Position numbers and translations under genes: made by a program. The notes below the pieces were generated by a model. It had not been told where the DNA came from, did no database searches, and saw nothing but the letters and a program-made list of their open reading frames with translations. Shown here in pieces: positions 36,937 to 45,325 of a DNA stretch of 64,000 bases. Position 1 is the stretch's first letter. Each line of letters opens with the position of its first letter. The stretch is from Salinibaculum rarum (GTDB lineage Archaea > Halobacteriota > Halobacteria > Halobacteriales > Haloarculaceae), in contig NZ_CP129992.1 in NCBI RefSeq assembly GCF_030505615.1, forward strand, positions 2,108,001 through 2,172,000, written 5' to 3'.

Positions 36937-37479
36937 ATGAGATATCGGGTGGGTCCTCCAACTTCGATCACCCGAACCAGAGAAGAAGCACTCCATGATA
37001 GAGTGCAAGAACAGATTGTTGACGAAGTCCCCAATGAGACACATTACGAAACTGATGATGTAGTCCCGTTCAAATACGATACGACGCGCCCGACTATTGC
37101 TGCCGCGCTGTATCCGTTTACAACTGGAGAGCCGCGTACACATGCTGTGTATGTGTTGGAGTGCCTCGAGAGTAGGACGAGTCCTGCTACTGTTCTACAC
37201 CAAGGGGTCTCACCAGCGAGTTTGAGTCGTTACAAGCGTGCAGGAGAAGCGCGAAGAGTCCTCTACGTAGGTGTCGCAAAAAACGTTCTCTCCCGCATCG
37301 ATCAGCATCTCAATTACCCGGGTGAGGAAGGAGCAAATTTCACAGCAATGTACCCACCGGCCCGGGTACTCCAAGTGGGGTGGTTCAACGGTGGAGCGAC
37401 AGCAAGAGATGCAGAGCGTATCACCGCAAAACTGTTACGAGAGCAATTCTCTGATGATTTCGTGGCATATCCCGGATAG
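36937..37479 (+). CDS. GIY-YIG-like nuclease domain protein
   Basis: A 180-aa protein from ATG 36937; an in-frame start at 36880 would add 19 residues. The GIY-YIG fold is suggested by VYVLEC (71-76) and LYVGVAKNVLSRIDQHL (109-125), where R120 and H124 stand in the places of catalytic or structural residues. E160 in the downstream helix (ARDAERITAKLL) could be the metal-binding Glu. A roughly 30-residue insertion between the two strands is long for the family. It is a single-domain protein with no HTH. It lies downstream of the helicase/phosphoesterase pair and could be a third member, though 142 bases separate it. Confidence 0.6.
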   Translation: MRYRVGPPTSITRTREEALHDRVQEQIVDEVPNETHYETDDVVPFKYDTTRPTIAAALYPFTTGEPRTHAVYVLECLESRTSPATVLHQGVSPASLSRYKRAGEARRVLYVGVAKNVLSRIDQHLNYPGEEGANFTAMYPPARVLQVGWFNGGATARDAERITAKLLREQFSDDFVAYPG

Positions 37480-37512
37480 TTTGCTTATTCACCGCAGTTC
37501 TTGAAGAAGCGC

Positions 37513-38352
37513 TCAGTCACTGAATGACCATCCTTTCCAAAGTACCAGTGCGAGGAGTGTTCCCCATACGAAACCAGCGCCGTGAGCGAAGATATTCGTC
37601 GCTACCTCGCCGCTCGTAAAGTCCAGTGGGAACAATACGAGTAGAAACCAGAGTAGTACCATGATAACTCCGAAGGCGACACTGGCGTCGGGTAGCGACT
37701 CTCGCCAGTGATTACGTATTCGCGCCGGGTTGGTTTCGGTGAGGACTCCCCATCCACTGAATCCGATGCCGACTACGGCAAGCCCTGCGATGTGAAGTTC
37801 AAATCCGCTGTAGATTAGCGCGAGTATCCAAGCCATGAGTACGGTGACGCCTTCGCCGAGGTACACCGCTATAGACCAGGTGGTCTGCGCTGCTATCCAG
37901 ACAACGAGGGCAGCGAAGAGAAACCCGGCGAAGCCTGCAACGACACCTGAAAAGCCGCGAGTAGTTGGTGACGCATTGGGGACGATGACTTCGAAGATGG
38001 CGTAACTGGAGAGATTCACCAGAATCGGCAGTGCGAGCACGAATGTAGCTGCTGTCACTCGGAACCAGCGGCGAGCTTCAAGCTGCCAGCAAAGCCAATA
38101 GATGGCACTCGCAGCGATAAGCAAGCCAACGAGGTTGTTCAGCAGGTGGGTAGCGTCATGATGAACGTATGCGCTCGTGAGGAGTGTCCACGGCTCAAAC
38201 GCGTCGTGATTGAATAGCAACTTCGCCCGGATGCTGGCAGGCAGCCCGAAATGAATGGCAGTCACAAACGCGACGAGGAGGTTCACAAAGCCGACGTCTG
38301 TGAGGAGTTGCTGGTCAATCGCTTCGTAACGGTCCGTGATGGTAGTTCGCAT
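37513..38352 (-). CDS. Rhomboid-family intramembrane serine protease
   Basis: A 279-aa membrane protein with six to seven hydrophobic segments. The rhomboid markers are present: YVHHDATHLLNN in TM2 (residues about 63-73), the nucleophile motif GFSG with Ser135 in TM4, and AHGAGFVWG with His257 in the last helix, making the Ser-His dyad. Rhomboids cleave membrane proteins within the bilayer. It is convergent with the GIY-YIG gene and divergent from the winged-helix membrane protein. It has no obvious link to the defence genes. Confidence 0.85.
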   Translation of the reverse strand: MRTTITDRYEAIDQQLLTDVGFVNLLVAFVTAIHFGLPASIRAKLLFNHDAFEPWTLLTSAYVHHDATHLLNNLVGLLIAASAIYWLCWQLEARRWFRVTAATFVLALPILVNLSSYAIFEVIVPNASPTTRGFSGVVAGFAGFLFAALVVWIAAQTTWSIAVYLGEGVTVLMAWILALIYSGFELHIAGLAVVGIGFSGWGVLTETNPARIRNHWRESLPDASVAFGVIMVLLWFLLVLFPLDFTSGEVATNIFAHGAGFVWGTLLALVLWKGWSFSD

Positions 38353-38605
38353 TAACTCTCACCTCGGAGTCGGATGTACGCGGTTCCGAACGTGCGGGAG
38401 TTGCTACGCTTGCGACGACAGCGATACAGTTCCGTATGACCGGGAGCAGCGATGTGCATCGACAGTCATATGCAGGGCAGCGGGGGTAAAACCGGGTTCG
38501 ACCGTTTAAGCGTGTATACGTGGTGTTCACGGCTGTAAAGGGGACTGTTCATGGCGATAAACACCGTCGTTCAAGCTTTAGTGAACACTCTGTCTGTGGA
38601 GTAGT

Positions 38606-39151
38606 ATGGGGACACTCCCGGAACAGTTCCGAGAGGATTACGAGAACTATGGAGACTCTTTCTTTGCGGTGGCACGCCTGCTAATCGAGAATCACGACCA
38701 GCAGTTCACGCAATCCGACCTAGCGGACAAAGTTGAAGTCTCACAGACCCGCGTGAGCGATTTTACTACGACGCTCACTGACGACGGGTGGATTGACCGG
38801 CATGAGAACCAGACAACGTTCGAATGGGATACGGAGTGGTATAATCCTGCAGAGCGGGAAGCCACGGACGCCGTGTTCGGACTGTATCGGGATCTCTGGA
38901 CTGTCCTCCAAGCGCATAGTCAGACATCGACGACGCTGTGGGCGATTATCGGCTTAGCGTTTTTCGTCGCGGCGACCGTGCTCTTGGCTTTTTATCTCGC
39001 CGTGAAAACAGGGTTATTCGGTGAATCGGCCGTCTCCCCTGTGGTCTTCCTTGTTCTTGGCGGCGGACTCGTCGTTTCTGGACTTATCATGACTGCTCTC
39101 ACGCCACTCCAGGCATTCATGAATCGCTTCCTTGATCGGTTACTCAGTTGA
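38606..39151 (+). CDS. Winged-helix protein with two C-terminal membrane helices
   Basis: A 181-aa protein. Residues about 15-70 form a winged helix (QFTQSDLADKVEVSQTRVSDFTTTL), a linker follows, and two transmembrane segments lie at about 110-132 and 147-169. This membrane-anchored MarR-like layout is common in haloarchaea. The 8-bp inverted repeat GTGTTCAC/GTGAACAC (38523-38530 and 38581-38588) lies just upstream and could be its operator. It is divergent from the rhomboid gene. Confidence 0.75.
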   Translation: MGTLPEQFREDYENYGDSFFAVARLLIENHDQQFTQSDLADKVEVSQTRVSDFTTTLTDDGWIDRHENQTTFEWDTEWYNPAEREATDAVFGLYRDLWTVLQAHSQTSTTLWAIIGLAFFVAATVLLAFYLAVKTGLFGESAVSPVVFLVLGGGLVVSGLIMTALTPLQAFMNRFLDRLLS

Positions 39152-39236
39152 GTAGGTACATAGGCCTGCAGTTTTGGTGGGAGACATCCGCTAATCTCAG
39201 ATATGTCTTCGACGACTAATCACTATGAGTCGGTGC

Positions 39237-39404
39237 TTAATTCTGCCTCAAGACAGAGTTAACGAGTAGTCCAGTAATTCCACCAATAACACTACCACCA
39301 TACATTGCAGCTATTGGTTGCCCCGAGAATGGGATCGCGGCTAGCATACCCGTGGTGGAGGCAGCCACAATGATCACCAGATATTGTATTGTGTTCTGAG
39401 TCAT
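39237..39404 (-). CDS. Small hydrophobic protein, 55 aa
   Basis: Starting at ATG 39404, the product has two hydrophobic segments (YLVIIVAASTTGMLAAI and MYGGSVIGGITGLLVNSV) separated by a short Pro/Gln turn, so it is probably a two-helix membrane protein. The in-frame extension upstream to 39569 has poor coding character. No function can be assigned. Confidence 0.5.
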   Translation of the reverse strand: MTQNTIQYLVIIVAASTTGMLAAIPFSGQPIAAMYGGSVIGGITGLLVNSVLRQN

Positions 39405-39619
39405 ATTATTTGACCCAAGGCTCGTTGTCTTTCCTCCAAGGCATTTTGCCCGCTTGCTCAAGTTGAGAACTTTGCATACCAGATTCATGTAATTACAAAT
39501 ACTTAATCGTTGCCCCATAATGTATACAAAGAGTCCTTCATTGGGAAGTAACGTACCATCTATATGCACTTATGGTTCGTTGTAGTAGGTTCTTAACCCT
39601 GGAAATATATGTTCCGGAC

Positions 39620-39934
39620 ATGCCAAAGAAGACTGTTTCAAACAAAGAACACCGGCAGATAATCCAACTTAGAGCAAGAGACAAAAATAAAACAGAAATT
39701 GCTGACCAGGTAGGTGTTTCACGGAAAACTGTTGATCGGCACTTGGAGATGGTTGATCAACGATGTGAGAGAAGCGATAATCCAGAGATGGCACTTGCAG
39801 ACGAGTTGTTTGATTTCGATGAATTACTCCCATTCATTCTCGAAAAATCAGAAGGTGGTCTGAGTAGAGCGATAAAGAACATGACCGATTTAGATTTCAG
39901 CAACTGGCTAGATGGAAATGATACTGACGATTGA
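39620..39934 (+). CDS. Helix-turn-helix DNA-binding protein
   Basis: A 104-aa protein from ATG 39620; an in-frame start at 39572 is possible. A resolvase/transposase-type HTH is plain at about residues 5-45 (RQIIQLRARDKNKTEIADQVGVSRKTVDRHLEMV). The acidic C-terminal half (LADELFDFDELLPFILE) has no known motif. It is divergent from the 55-aa membrane protein. The HTH type occurs in transposase N-termini and small regulators, and no transposase domain follows. Confidence 0.7.
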   Translation: MPKKTVSNKEHRQIIQLRARDKNKTEIADQVGVSRKTVDRHLEMVDQRCERSDNPEMALADELFDFDELLPFILEKSEGGLSRAIKNMTDLDFSNWLDGNDTDD

Positions 39935-40192
39935 TAAATTCGCTCACTTTTCCAGAGTTGACTTGTTACGTGACGGAAATACAAGCGCATAACTGTACTC
40001 ACAGACCGATTGCTATGCTCGCTGCAAATACCCGATTAAAATACTTCGCTCGTTAGGGGGCTTCTCGGGACTCAGCTATGGAGAGTGAACCTGCGGCTCT
40101 CTGGACTCTTCGAGTTGCTCGATGGTCAGATGCTTGTATCGAAGGTCGTTCACTATACTAATTGATTTCGTCTGGATTAAAGTTATCAATCT

Positions 40193-41248
40193 ATGTGTAC
40201 AGTAAAATGTATGGATGATAAGCGACCAAGATTCATATCGAAACCTCTGAGAGACCGGAATCAGCAGGAAATGCGCAAGTTCCGGACGGAGGTATATGAA
40301 CGAGACAACTACACTTGTCAATACTGCCAGAACGAATTTGCACGTGATTCACTTACCTTAGAACACGTCGTTCCAGTAAGCAAGGGTGGAATTGACGACC
40401 CAACTAATTACATTACTGCTTGCCGTTCCTGCAATTCATCGAAAAGTGATGAAATGATCGAAGAATTCCTCTCGCGCAGAGGAGATTTAAATATAAACCC
40501 AACAGACCTGCCGATTCACGGGGATATTATTTTGGACACCGTAGAGCTACCCCCGATCTGTCGAAAAGTTAGGTTTGAGGTGTATACTGATATGCGGAAA
40601 TCTGGCGAGTTATCAGGGTCTGACGCGTACAAAAAGCTGGAAAAGAACTTCAGAAAGCGACTCTGGCAGACAGAGTATGGAGAAACCTTGGATGAAAAAT
40701 ATCCCTCTCTTCCGAGACATGCATTGGCGTCAGTACCATTGGTTGAGTATTTGGAACCGGACAAGGATTCACCGGTTCACAACCTACTAATAGAATTTAC
40801 TAAGTCTGCCAGAACTCGCCAACTTATTGACGAGATAGTTCGTCGCGTGGACGCTGGTGATGGCGTAGGTACAAATGATGCAGCAATTTCAGTTATACAG
40901 GAGGAACTAACCGGGGACGAATCAACGACTAAAAGGATTCGTTGGGCGCTTGACCGGGCCGGAATTACGCAAATTAACGGTACAACACTTAATCTCAGTT
41001 CAGATTCTCCTGAGACTGGTTCTGAGGGTAAGAATGAGAAATCCACAGATTTCGAAGAATCATCAAAATGTCCAGTCTCAGAAGGTGAGAGATACGAAGT
41101 TGAAATCATCTCGAAAGGGGAAAAAGGAGATGGTATCGCAAAGATTGAGGGATATGTACTGTTTGTTAAGGAGACAGAAGTCGGAGACTCAGTTACTATC
41201 AAAGTTAACAAGACAACTCCTAATTTTGGATTCGCTACTAGAGTATAA
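40193..41248 (+). CDS. HNH endonuclease fused to a C-terminal TRAM domain
   Basis: A 351-aa protein; ATG 40211 is an alternative start. The HNH domain (about 32-85) has CQYC (42-45), LEHVVPVSKGG (H58) and CRSC (77-80). This is the McrA/HNH_5 type with a zinc site. A helical middle (about 110-260) contains no motif I know. The last 55 residues are a TRAM domain, an OB-like RNA-binding module (RYEVEIISKGEKGDGIAKIEGYVLFV...GDSVTIKV). HNH with TRAM is an unusual pairing; it might target DNA-RNA hybrids or use RNA for localisation. A frameshifted TRAM gene lies 0.9 kb downstream. Confidence 0.8.
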   Translation: MCTVKCMDDKRPRFISKPLRDRNQQEMRKFRTEVYERDNYTCQYCQNEFARDSLTLEHVVPVSKGGIDDPTNYITACRSCNSSKSDEMIEEFLSRRGDLNINPTDLPIHGDIILDTVELPPICRKVRFEVYTDMRKSGELSGSDAYKKLEKNFRKRLWQTEYGETLDEKYPSLPRHALASVPLVEYLEPDKDSPVHNLLIEFTKSARTRQLIDEIVRRVDAGDGVGTNDAAISVIQEELTGDESTTKRIRWALDRAGITQINGTTLNLSSDSPETGSEGKNEKSTDFEESSKCPVSEGERYEVEIISKGEKGDGIAKIEGYVLFVKETEVGDSVTIKVNKTTPNFGFATRV

Positions 41249-41335
41249 CTTTTGACTATACACAATGTGATTTTGAGTAGATTTTCACCGGTATGATGTC
41301 GCTGCCAAGGCAGTATAAAACTTGTATCTCTTGCT

Positions 41336-41863
41336 TCAATCCTTCGAATTATTTTTCAAGCGGTTAATCATCTCCACTTCATCGTAGAGTTCACCAGATG
41401 TCACAATTTGTTCACCCAAGCCATCTTTGTCCGACTCTATCACAGTCACCACAGTGTCATCATAGCCGATAACAACCCACCAATTACGACCATCAACAGT
41501 ACAACTCCAAGCAGTATTAACGAACAGACACTTATCTTTCCGTACTTCCGCAGTTTTCAGTTCCCACTCTTCGGGGTCGAAATGCTTCAGTTTATCGAGC
41601 GGTGCTGAGCGTTCTTCCGCTCGTTTCTGAACATGGTCAGGGTCAATCCGAAGTTCTGTAGGTTCGTCGAGAACCGAACGAACTCTTTGGAAGAGTGAAT
41701 CCGGTCCTGTACGGATATGAAAACGTGCCGTCTCGAATTGATGGCTCATATTATACCGTCCCCAACCGTTGTGACCAGAACGCTTAGAGTTCCAATCACG
41801 ATAATTCTCGTAGCAAAAATCACAGAGTGTCTTCCTCTGTGTGTTGTTTCTTGTTTCACACAC
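41336..41863 (-). CDS. DUF4258-like small protein, 175 aa
   Basis: Begins at GTG 41863; ATG 41749 is an alternative giving 137 aa. The C-terminal part (DHVQKRAEERSAPLDKLKHF, then the strands KCLFVNTAW, WWVVIGY and VVTVIES) resembles the DUF4258/RelE-like fold of mRNA-interferase-type toxins and related housekeeping proteins. The first 38 residues contain CDFCYEN and a Trp/Tyr/Asn-rich stretch that looks coding rather than random, so I kept the longer form. No antitoxin gene is evident next to it. Confidence 0.55.
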   Translation of the reverse strand: MCETRNNTQRKTLCDFCYENYRDWNSKRSGHNGWGRYNMSHQFETARFHIRTGPDSLFQRVRSVLDEPTELRIDPDHVQKRAEERSAPLDKLKHFDPEEWELKTAEVRKDKCLFVNTAWSCTVDGRNWWVVIGYDDTVVTVIESDKDGLGEQIVTSGELYDEVEMINRLKNNSKD

Positions 41864-42146
41864 ATCAATTTTGACGGCTATTGCTCATATCGATGACTGG
41901 CTATGCGAACGAAGTGATTGCTTGCAAATATGACTACCGGTTTTAAAGACGACACTACTAATTGTGTGCTCTCAATCAGTGTGTGTCACTGCAATTGTGC
42001 TCTGAGCAGTTGGCTCAGTAATAGTTCTTAGATATCTGACCGAAGTCTCCTCTACGGATCTACGCCCATTATATTATAATCATAGGGGTGGCGGTGGTCT
42101 TTTGACCATATTCTTCGCTCAGTTCATACTCGATTGTCGTCAGTAG
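41864..42146. other. Gene-free AT-rich stretch
   Basis: I see no open frame with coding character and no repeat here. With the promoter that follows, it separates the DUF4258-like gene from the frameshifted TRAM gene, which are divergent. Confidence 0.5.
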
Positions 42147-42153
42147 TTTTATA
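42147..42153 (+). promoter_or_regulatory. TATA box for the TRAM gene
   Basis: TTTTATA lies 25-31 bases before the ATG at 42178, which fits a leaderless haloarchaeal mRNA. The promoter looks intact although the gene behind it is frameshifted. Confidence 0.55.
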
Positions 42154-42177
42154 CTAGATACGGATCTGCACCATATT

Positions 42178-42647
42178 ATGGTATATCCTGCTGTTGCTGC
42201 TGTTGCAGGGGCTTTAGTGGCGATTATCTATGCAATTAGGCGTAAACTGAGCAGTCAGCAATCCTCGGGTGGCGAGGATGATTCGTCCAGCGATGAATCC
42301 GACACACGAACAAAGCAACATATGAAACAGTCACCTGGTGAACAAAGTGGGGATCCTCAAGGAACTGAATCGGTGGGTGGTTCAGCAAGCAACCCATCGA
42401 TGGATCGGCGAAAAGTGGATTCAGGTGCTATTCCGACCGATGTGACTTCTCAAGGTCGGGTACACTCACTTATTCTATCTGATGTGAAAAATGATGGGAC
42501 AGGCATCGGACGATTCCATGGGTAGTGATACTAGTGAAACCCTTCACAGCTGCTGACGCAACACATCAAATCGGGGATAAAGTCAAAGTGCGAATTACTG
42601 ACGTCGCAGACAACCATGCTACTGCCATTCCGATGAAAAAACTCTGA
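42178..42647 (+). pseudogene. Membrane-anchored TRAM-domain protein with a frameshift
   Basis: The first frame (42178-42525) encodes an N-terminal membrane helix (AVAAVAGALVAIIYAIRR), a Ser/Asp/Gln-rich linker, and the first half of a TRAM domain (RVHSLILSDVKNDGTGIGRFHG). It then hits stops. About the same place another frame continues as VVILVKPFTAADATHQIG, then DKVKVRITDVADNHATAIPMKKL, to a stop at 42647, which is the second half of TRAM. One missing base near 42520 explains this. It could be a real mutation, a sequencing error, or less likely a programmed shift. A Gly/Ser-rich linker between an anchor and TRAM is common in haloarchaeal TRAM proteins. Confidence 0.75.
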
Positions 42648-42772
42648 CGCAGCCACATCACGGGAAGTCGGGCGGTTTAATCTCTGTATGTAGGCTCATT
42701 CAGCTACGGTTTAGAAATGTGGTTGTATCGTTCATTGGTTTCATCCGATGTCAATCCAACTTCGCTTTGAGG

Positions 42773-43012
42773 TCAGCCAATCAAAAAGTACGAGTAGTCA
42801 CTAAGAATGTTTCTCCAGTCGTCCATGTTGCTGTGGTCTTGGCGGTATGTGATAGGGACGGTTTCTGGCGAAAGTTGTTTTCGAAGCCATCGATACAGAT
42901 CTGGCATGATTGGGGTCTCATTTCCGTAATGGAACGGATGATTTTGAAAGTCAGAGGGTAGTTGGTGAAGTGCATCTTCGAAGAGTTCTATGTCTTCAGC
43001 AACTGAGGCCAT
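42773..43012 (-). CDS. Hypothetical protein, 79 aa, possibly a fragment
   Basis: From ATG 43012 (MASVAEDIELFEDALHQL); a TTG start at 43057 would add 15 residues. The product is acidic and aromatic-rich with no motif. It ends abruptly in SYFLIG, so it may be the remnant of a longer gene. It is divergent from the zinc-ribbon membrane protein and shares with it an AT-rich promoter region around 43043-43052. Confidence 0.4.
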   Translation of the reverse strand: MASVAEDIELFEDALHQLPSDFQNHPFHYGNETPIMPDLYRWLRKQLSPETVPITYRQDHSNMDDWRNILSDYSYFLIG

Positions 43013-43078
43013 GCCTGTTATTTTGCCTCGTACTAAACAGGCATAAATTTTTGTCAATTGGTATTGAAGTACAGGAAG

Positions 43079-43393
43079 ATGACTGAAATAGAGGAAGAAG
43101 AGGTTTCGGTAATCAATACTGTTGATTGTGGTAGCTGTGGAGAAGAGATAACGCTACTCCACCTCAAAGGTAAATATGTAACAATAAAAAGTATGGCAGT
43201 TCCCGCGTTGTTTGGTGCTGGTGGTTATTCATTAGGTGGATCAGCAGGGATAGCTGCGCTTGGAACGGCTTGGACAGCTAGTTGGCCCTTAGCAGCCGTT
43301 GGAGCACTGGTAGGTGGGAGCGCAATCTATGTGGCAGGTGCTACAAAAGACTCGCTACAGTGTCCTGATTGTGAAGTGGAAATCGAAGTATAG
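43079..43393 (+). CDS. Zinc-ribbon protein with a membrane hairpin
   Basis: A 104-aa protein from ATG 43079. CGSC near the N-terminus and CPDC near the C-terminus can pair into one zinc ribbon. Between them lies a Gly/Ala-rich hydrophobic region (ALFGAGGYSLGGSAGIAAL... and ...PLAAVGALVGGSAIYVAG) long enough for two membrane helices. So the protein probably forms a hairpin that brings the two halves of the zinc site together. Function unknown. Confidence 0.6.
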   Translation: MTEIEEEEVSVINTVDCGSCGEEITLLHLKGKYVTIKSMAVPALFGAGGYSLGGSAGIAALGTAWTASWPLAAVGALVGGSAIYVAGATKDSLQCPDCEVEIEV

Positions 43394-43530
43394 CAAATTG
43401 CCAGTTTAATAGTCGATTGTTGCGGTTTACCGCCGTATTGCACCAAGAGTAGGGAAAGTAGGAGAGAAATATGGACAAGGCCGTTGGCCAGATAGCGTAT
43501 CGCACATTTTCTCGGGGAACGGACAAGTGC

Positions 43531-44103
43531 TTACTCCATTGAGTCTGGATCAACGCCGTATTCCGAACCGTATTTCCAGAAGTGTTGTTTCAGGGTGTCG
43601 AACCCTTGTTGTATCTCTTCAGCACTTTCGACGGGAACGTACGCCACTTCCGGTGCGTTATTATATGCGTCTCGGCACCAGCTGATGTCCCAACTGTCTT
43701 CCACTGTCTGTCGCTTGACCTTATTATGATCGTCGGTGGTAGCACCGTTGATTTTGTATGCTGTGACGCAAAGCGCCCCGTTGACATCTGAGAGTCCGTA
43801 CTCGGCTGGATCAAGCCATCGTAGTGTGATGTTCAATGTGAGATTTGTTGCCCCGTCTTGTGCAGAGCTCATCTGGTTCATGTCAGTGTTAACCCTGGCG
43901 TGGGTGAGTACCGGTCCAGCATTCCTGTTTACATTGAACCGCTGGTCTACACCGGTGTCGAATAAGTCTTCGTTGCCGCTAATGAACTCGCTTGTTACTC
44001 GCTTGAGCTCGCCCTCGATCTCCGTCTCGAATCGGTTGATCAAGCGGATTGCTTTCAGATATCGGTCGTTCTCGATTGCTCGTGTGATGAATTCGTCATT
44101 CAT
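43531..44103 (-). CDS. Hypothetical protein downstream of a nuclease gene, 190 aa
   Basis: Its start overlaps the stop of the upstream gene by 8 bases (44096-44103), so the two are co-translated. It is an alpha/beta protein with an N-terminal helix pair (NDRYLKAIRLINRFETEIEGEL) and a central strand region (TNLTLNITLRWLDPAEYGL). No nuclease motif is seen. By context it is the partner, and perhaps the regulator or immunity factor, of the PD-(D/E)XK protein. Confidence 0.6.
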   Translation of the reverse strand: MNDEFITRAIENDRYLKAIRLINRFETEIEGELKRVTSEFISGNEDLFDTGVDQRFNVNRNAGPVLTHARVNTDMNQMSSAQDGATNLTLNITLRWLDPAEYGLSDVNGALCVTAYKINGATTDDHNKVKRQTVEDSWDISWCRDAYNNAPEVAYVPVESAEEIQQGFDTLKQHFWKYGSEYGVDPDSME

Positions 44104-45178
44104 TGGTATCTTTCGTGACGTCCTGTAAGTACTCTACCTGTGTTTCTAAATCGTCGATAACGATTGACACTGATTCGAAGGACTGAATTCTGTTTGCCTC
44201 GGCTCGAAGTCGCTTAATGACTGACTTTGGCGTGAACCCAAGACGCTCCTGTTCGATCTGTGTACAGAACAGGTATGCGCTCGCAGACCAGTGTGGTGCC
44301 TGTTTATTCTCGTCCAGCAAGACGGTTCGAAGGGCACGGCTCACGTCCGACCAGTATAGGAGTTCAACGTCCTCGGACTGTTCGGAGTGGATCACACCTT
44401 TTCCGTCATCAGCCAGGTCGATCTCCTCGGCAAAACTCTCATTCACTGCCGACAGGTCATCTTCCGGGAGTAGCAGGTAGTGGTGCCAGTCAGCGTGGTA
44501 TTGATTTTCGATCAGTGCGGCCGTGTGGGTCGTCTTCCCGAAGTTCTTATCGCCAATCTTCACCTCGATTGAGATCGCCCTCGATCCGTGCAGCGAGAGG
44601 ATGTCAGCATACCTGTCGATCCCGCTCGGTTCCGGGTGGTGTGCCTCTCGCTTGACTTGGCGAGGCGGCGTTGTAAACTCCTCGCCGAAGAGTGCGCAAT
44701 GGAATTCACCGCTGTCGGTCTGTAGAAGCTGTGCAAGCCAGTCCGACCAGTCCTCTTCCACGCCTGGATTAAGCGGGTCACCTGTCCGCATCCGCTGCGT
44801 CGGATTCGTCGAGAGAGGATCGGCGTTGAACGGACCATCACGTTGTTCCCACAACGCATCGCTCTCAGCGAATACTTCTCCCAACTCAGAGACATCAGCT
44901 GCTCGTGCCTCAATGTAAGCATCCCACCATGGCCCAAAATCCGTCCAACTATCCGCTATCGACTGGACGTCCACGCCAGCAGAATAGTCGTCTAAGACCT
45001 CGCCGAGATTCGCGTACGCCTCCCACCACGAATCCATCTCCATAGGGTCATCTGCCATGTACCGGGAATCTATAGCAGTAATGGGTGGTGTCGTGAGAAC
45101 CGGCGACTCGGTCTTGACGTAGGTGTCCCACCACGGATCTAGCCTATGCCAATGGTGAGCAGCCGTCTCCTCATTCAT
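44096..45178 (-). CDS. PD-(D/E)XK nuclease with three N-terminal WW(D/E)xY repeats
   Basis: A 360-aa protein from ATG 45178; the in-frame extension to 45274 lacks coding character. The nuclease core has YADIL (D192) and ISIEVKIGD (E205, K207), the D-x(n)-ExK pattern; an upstream Glu in EEDWSDWLAQLL may complete the site. The N-terminal 95 residues contain three imperfect repeats, DPWWDTY, DSWWEAY and GPWWDAY, about 33-35 residues apart. I do not know this repeat from any named family; it may be a binding domain. It is coupled to the 190-aa gene and lies 147 bases downstream of another PD-(D/E)XK gene. Confidence 0.7.
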   Translation of the reverse strand: MNEETAAHHWHRLDPWWDTYVKTESPVLTTPPITAIDSRYMADDPMEMDSWWEAYANLGEVLDDYSAGVDVQSIADSWTDFGPWWDAYIEARAADVSELGEVFAESDALWEQRDGPFNADPLSTNPTQRMRTGDPLNPGVEEDWSDWLAQLLQTDSGEFHCALFGEEFTTPPRQVKREAHHPEPSGIDRYADILSLHGSRAISIEVKIGDKNFGKTTHTAALIENQYHADWHHYLLLPEDDLSAVNESFAEEIDLADDGKGVIHSEQSEDVELLYWSDVSRALRTVLLDENKQAPHWSASAYLFCTQIEQERLGFTPKSVIKRLRAEANRIQSFESVSIVIDDLETQVEYLQDVTKDTNE

Positions 45179-45325
45179 CCGTCCGTACCGACTGTTGCAA
45201 TTTGAATAAATCCTTCCCTGAGATATCGATGCTCTGGCCCTCTGGAACTCTATCGTGCATTTGCTGGCGTTCAAACAGACTGTCCAAGCAATACTCTGAA
45301 ATCAACAATGTGCTACGCATGAGCG

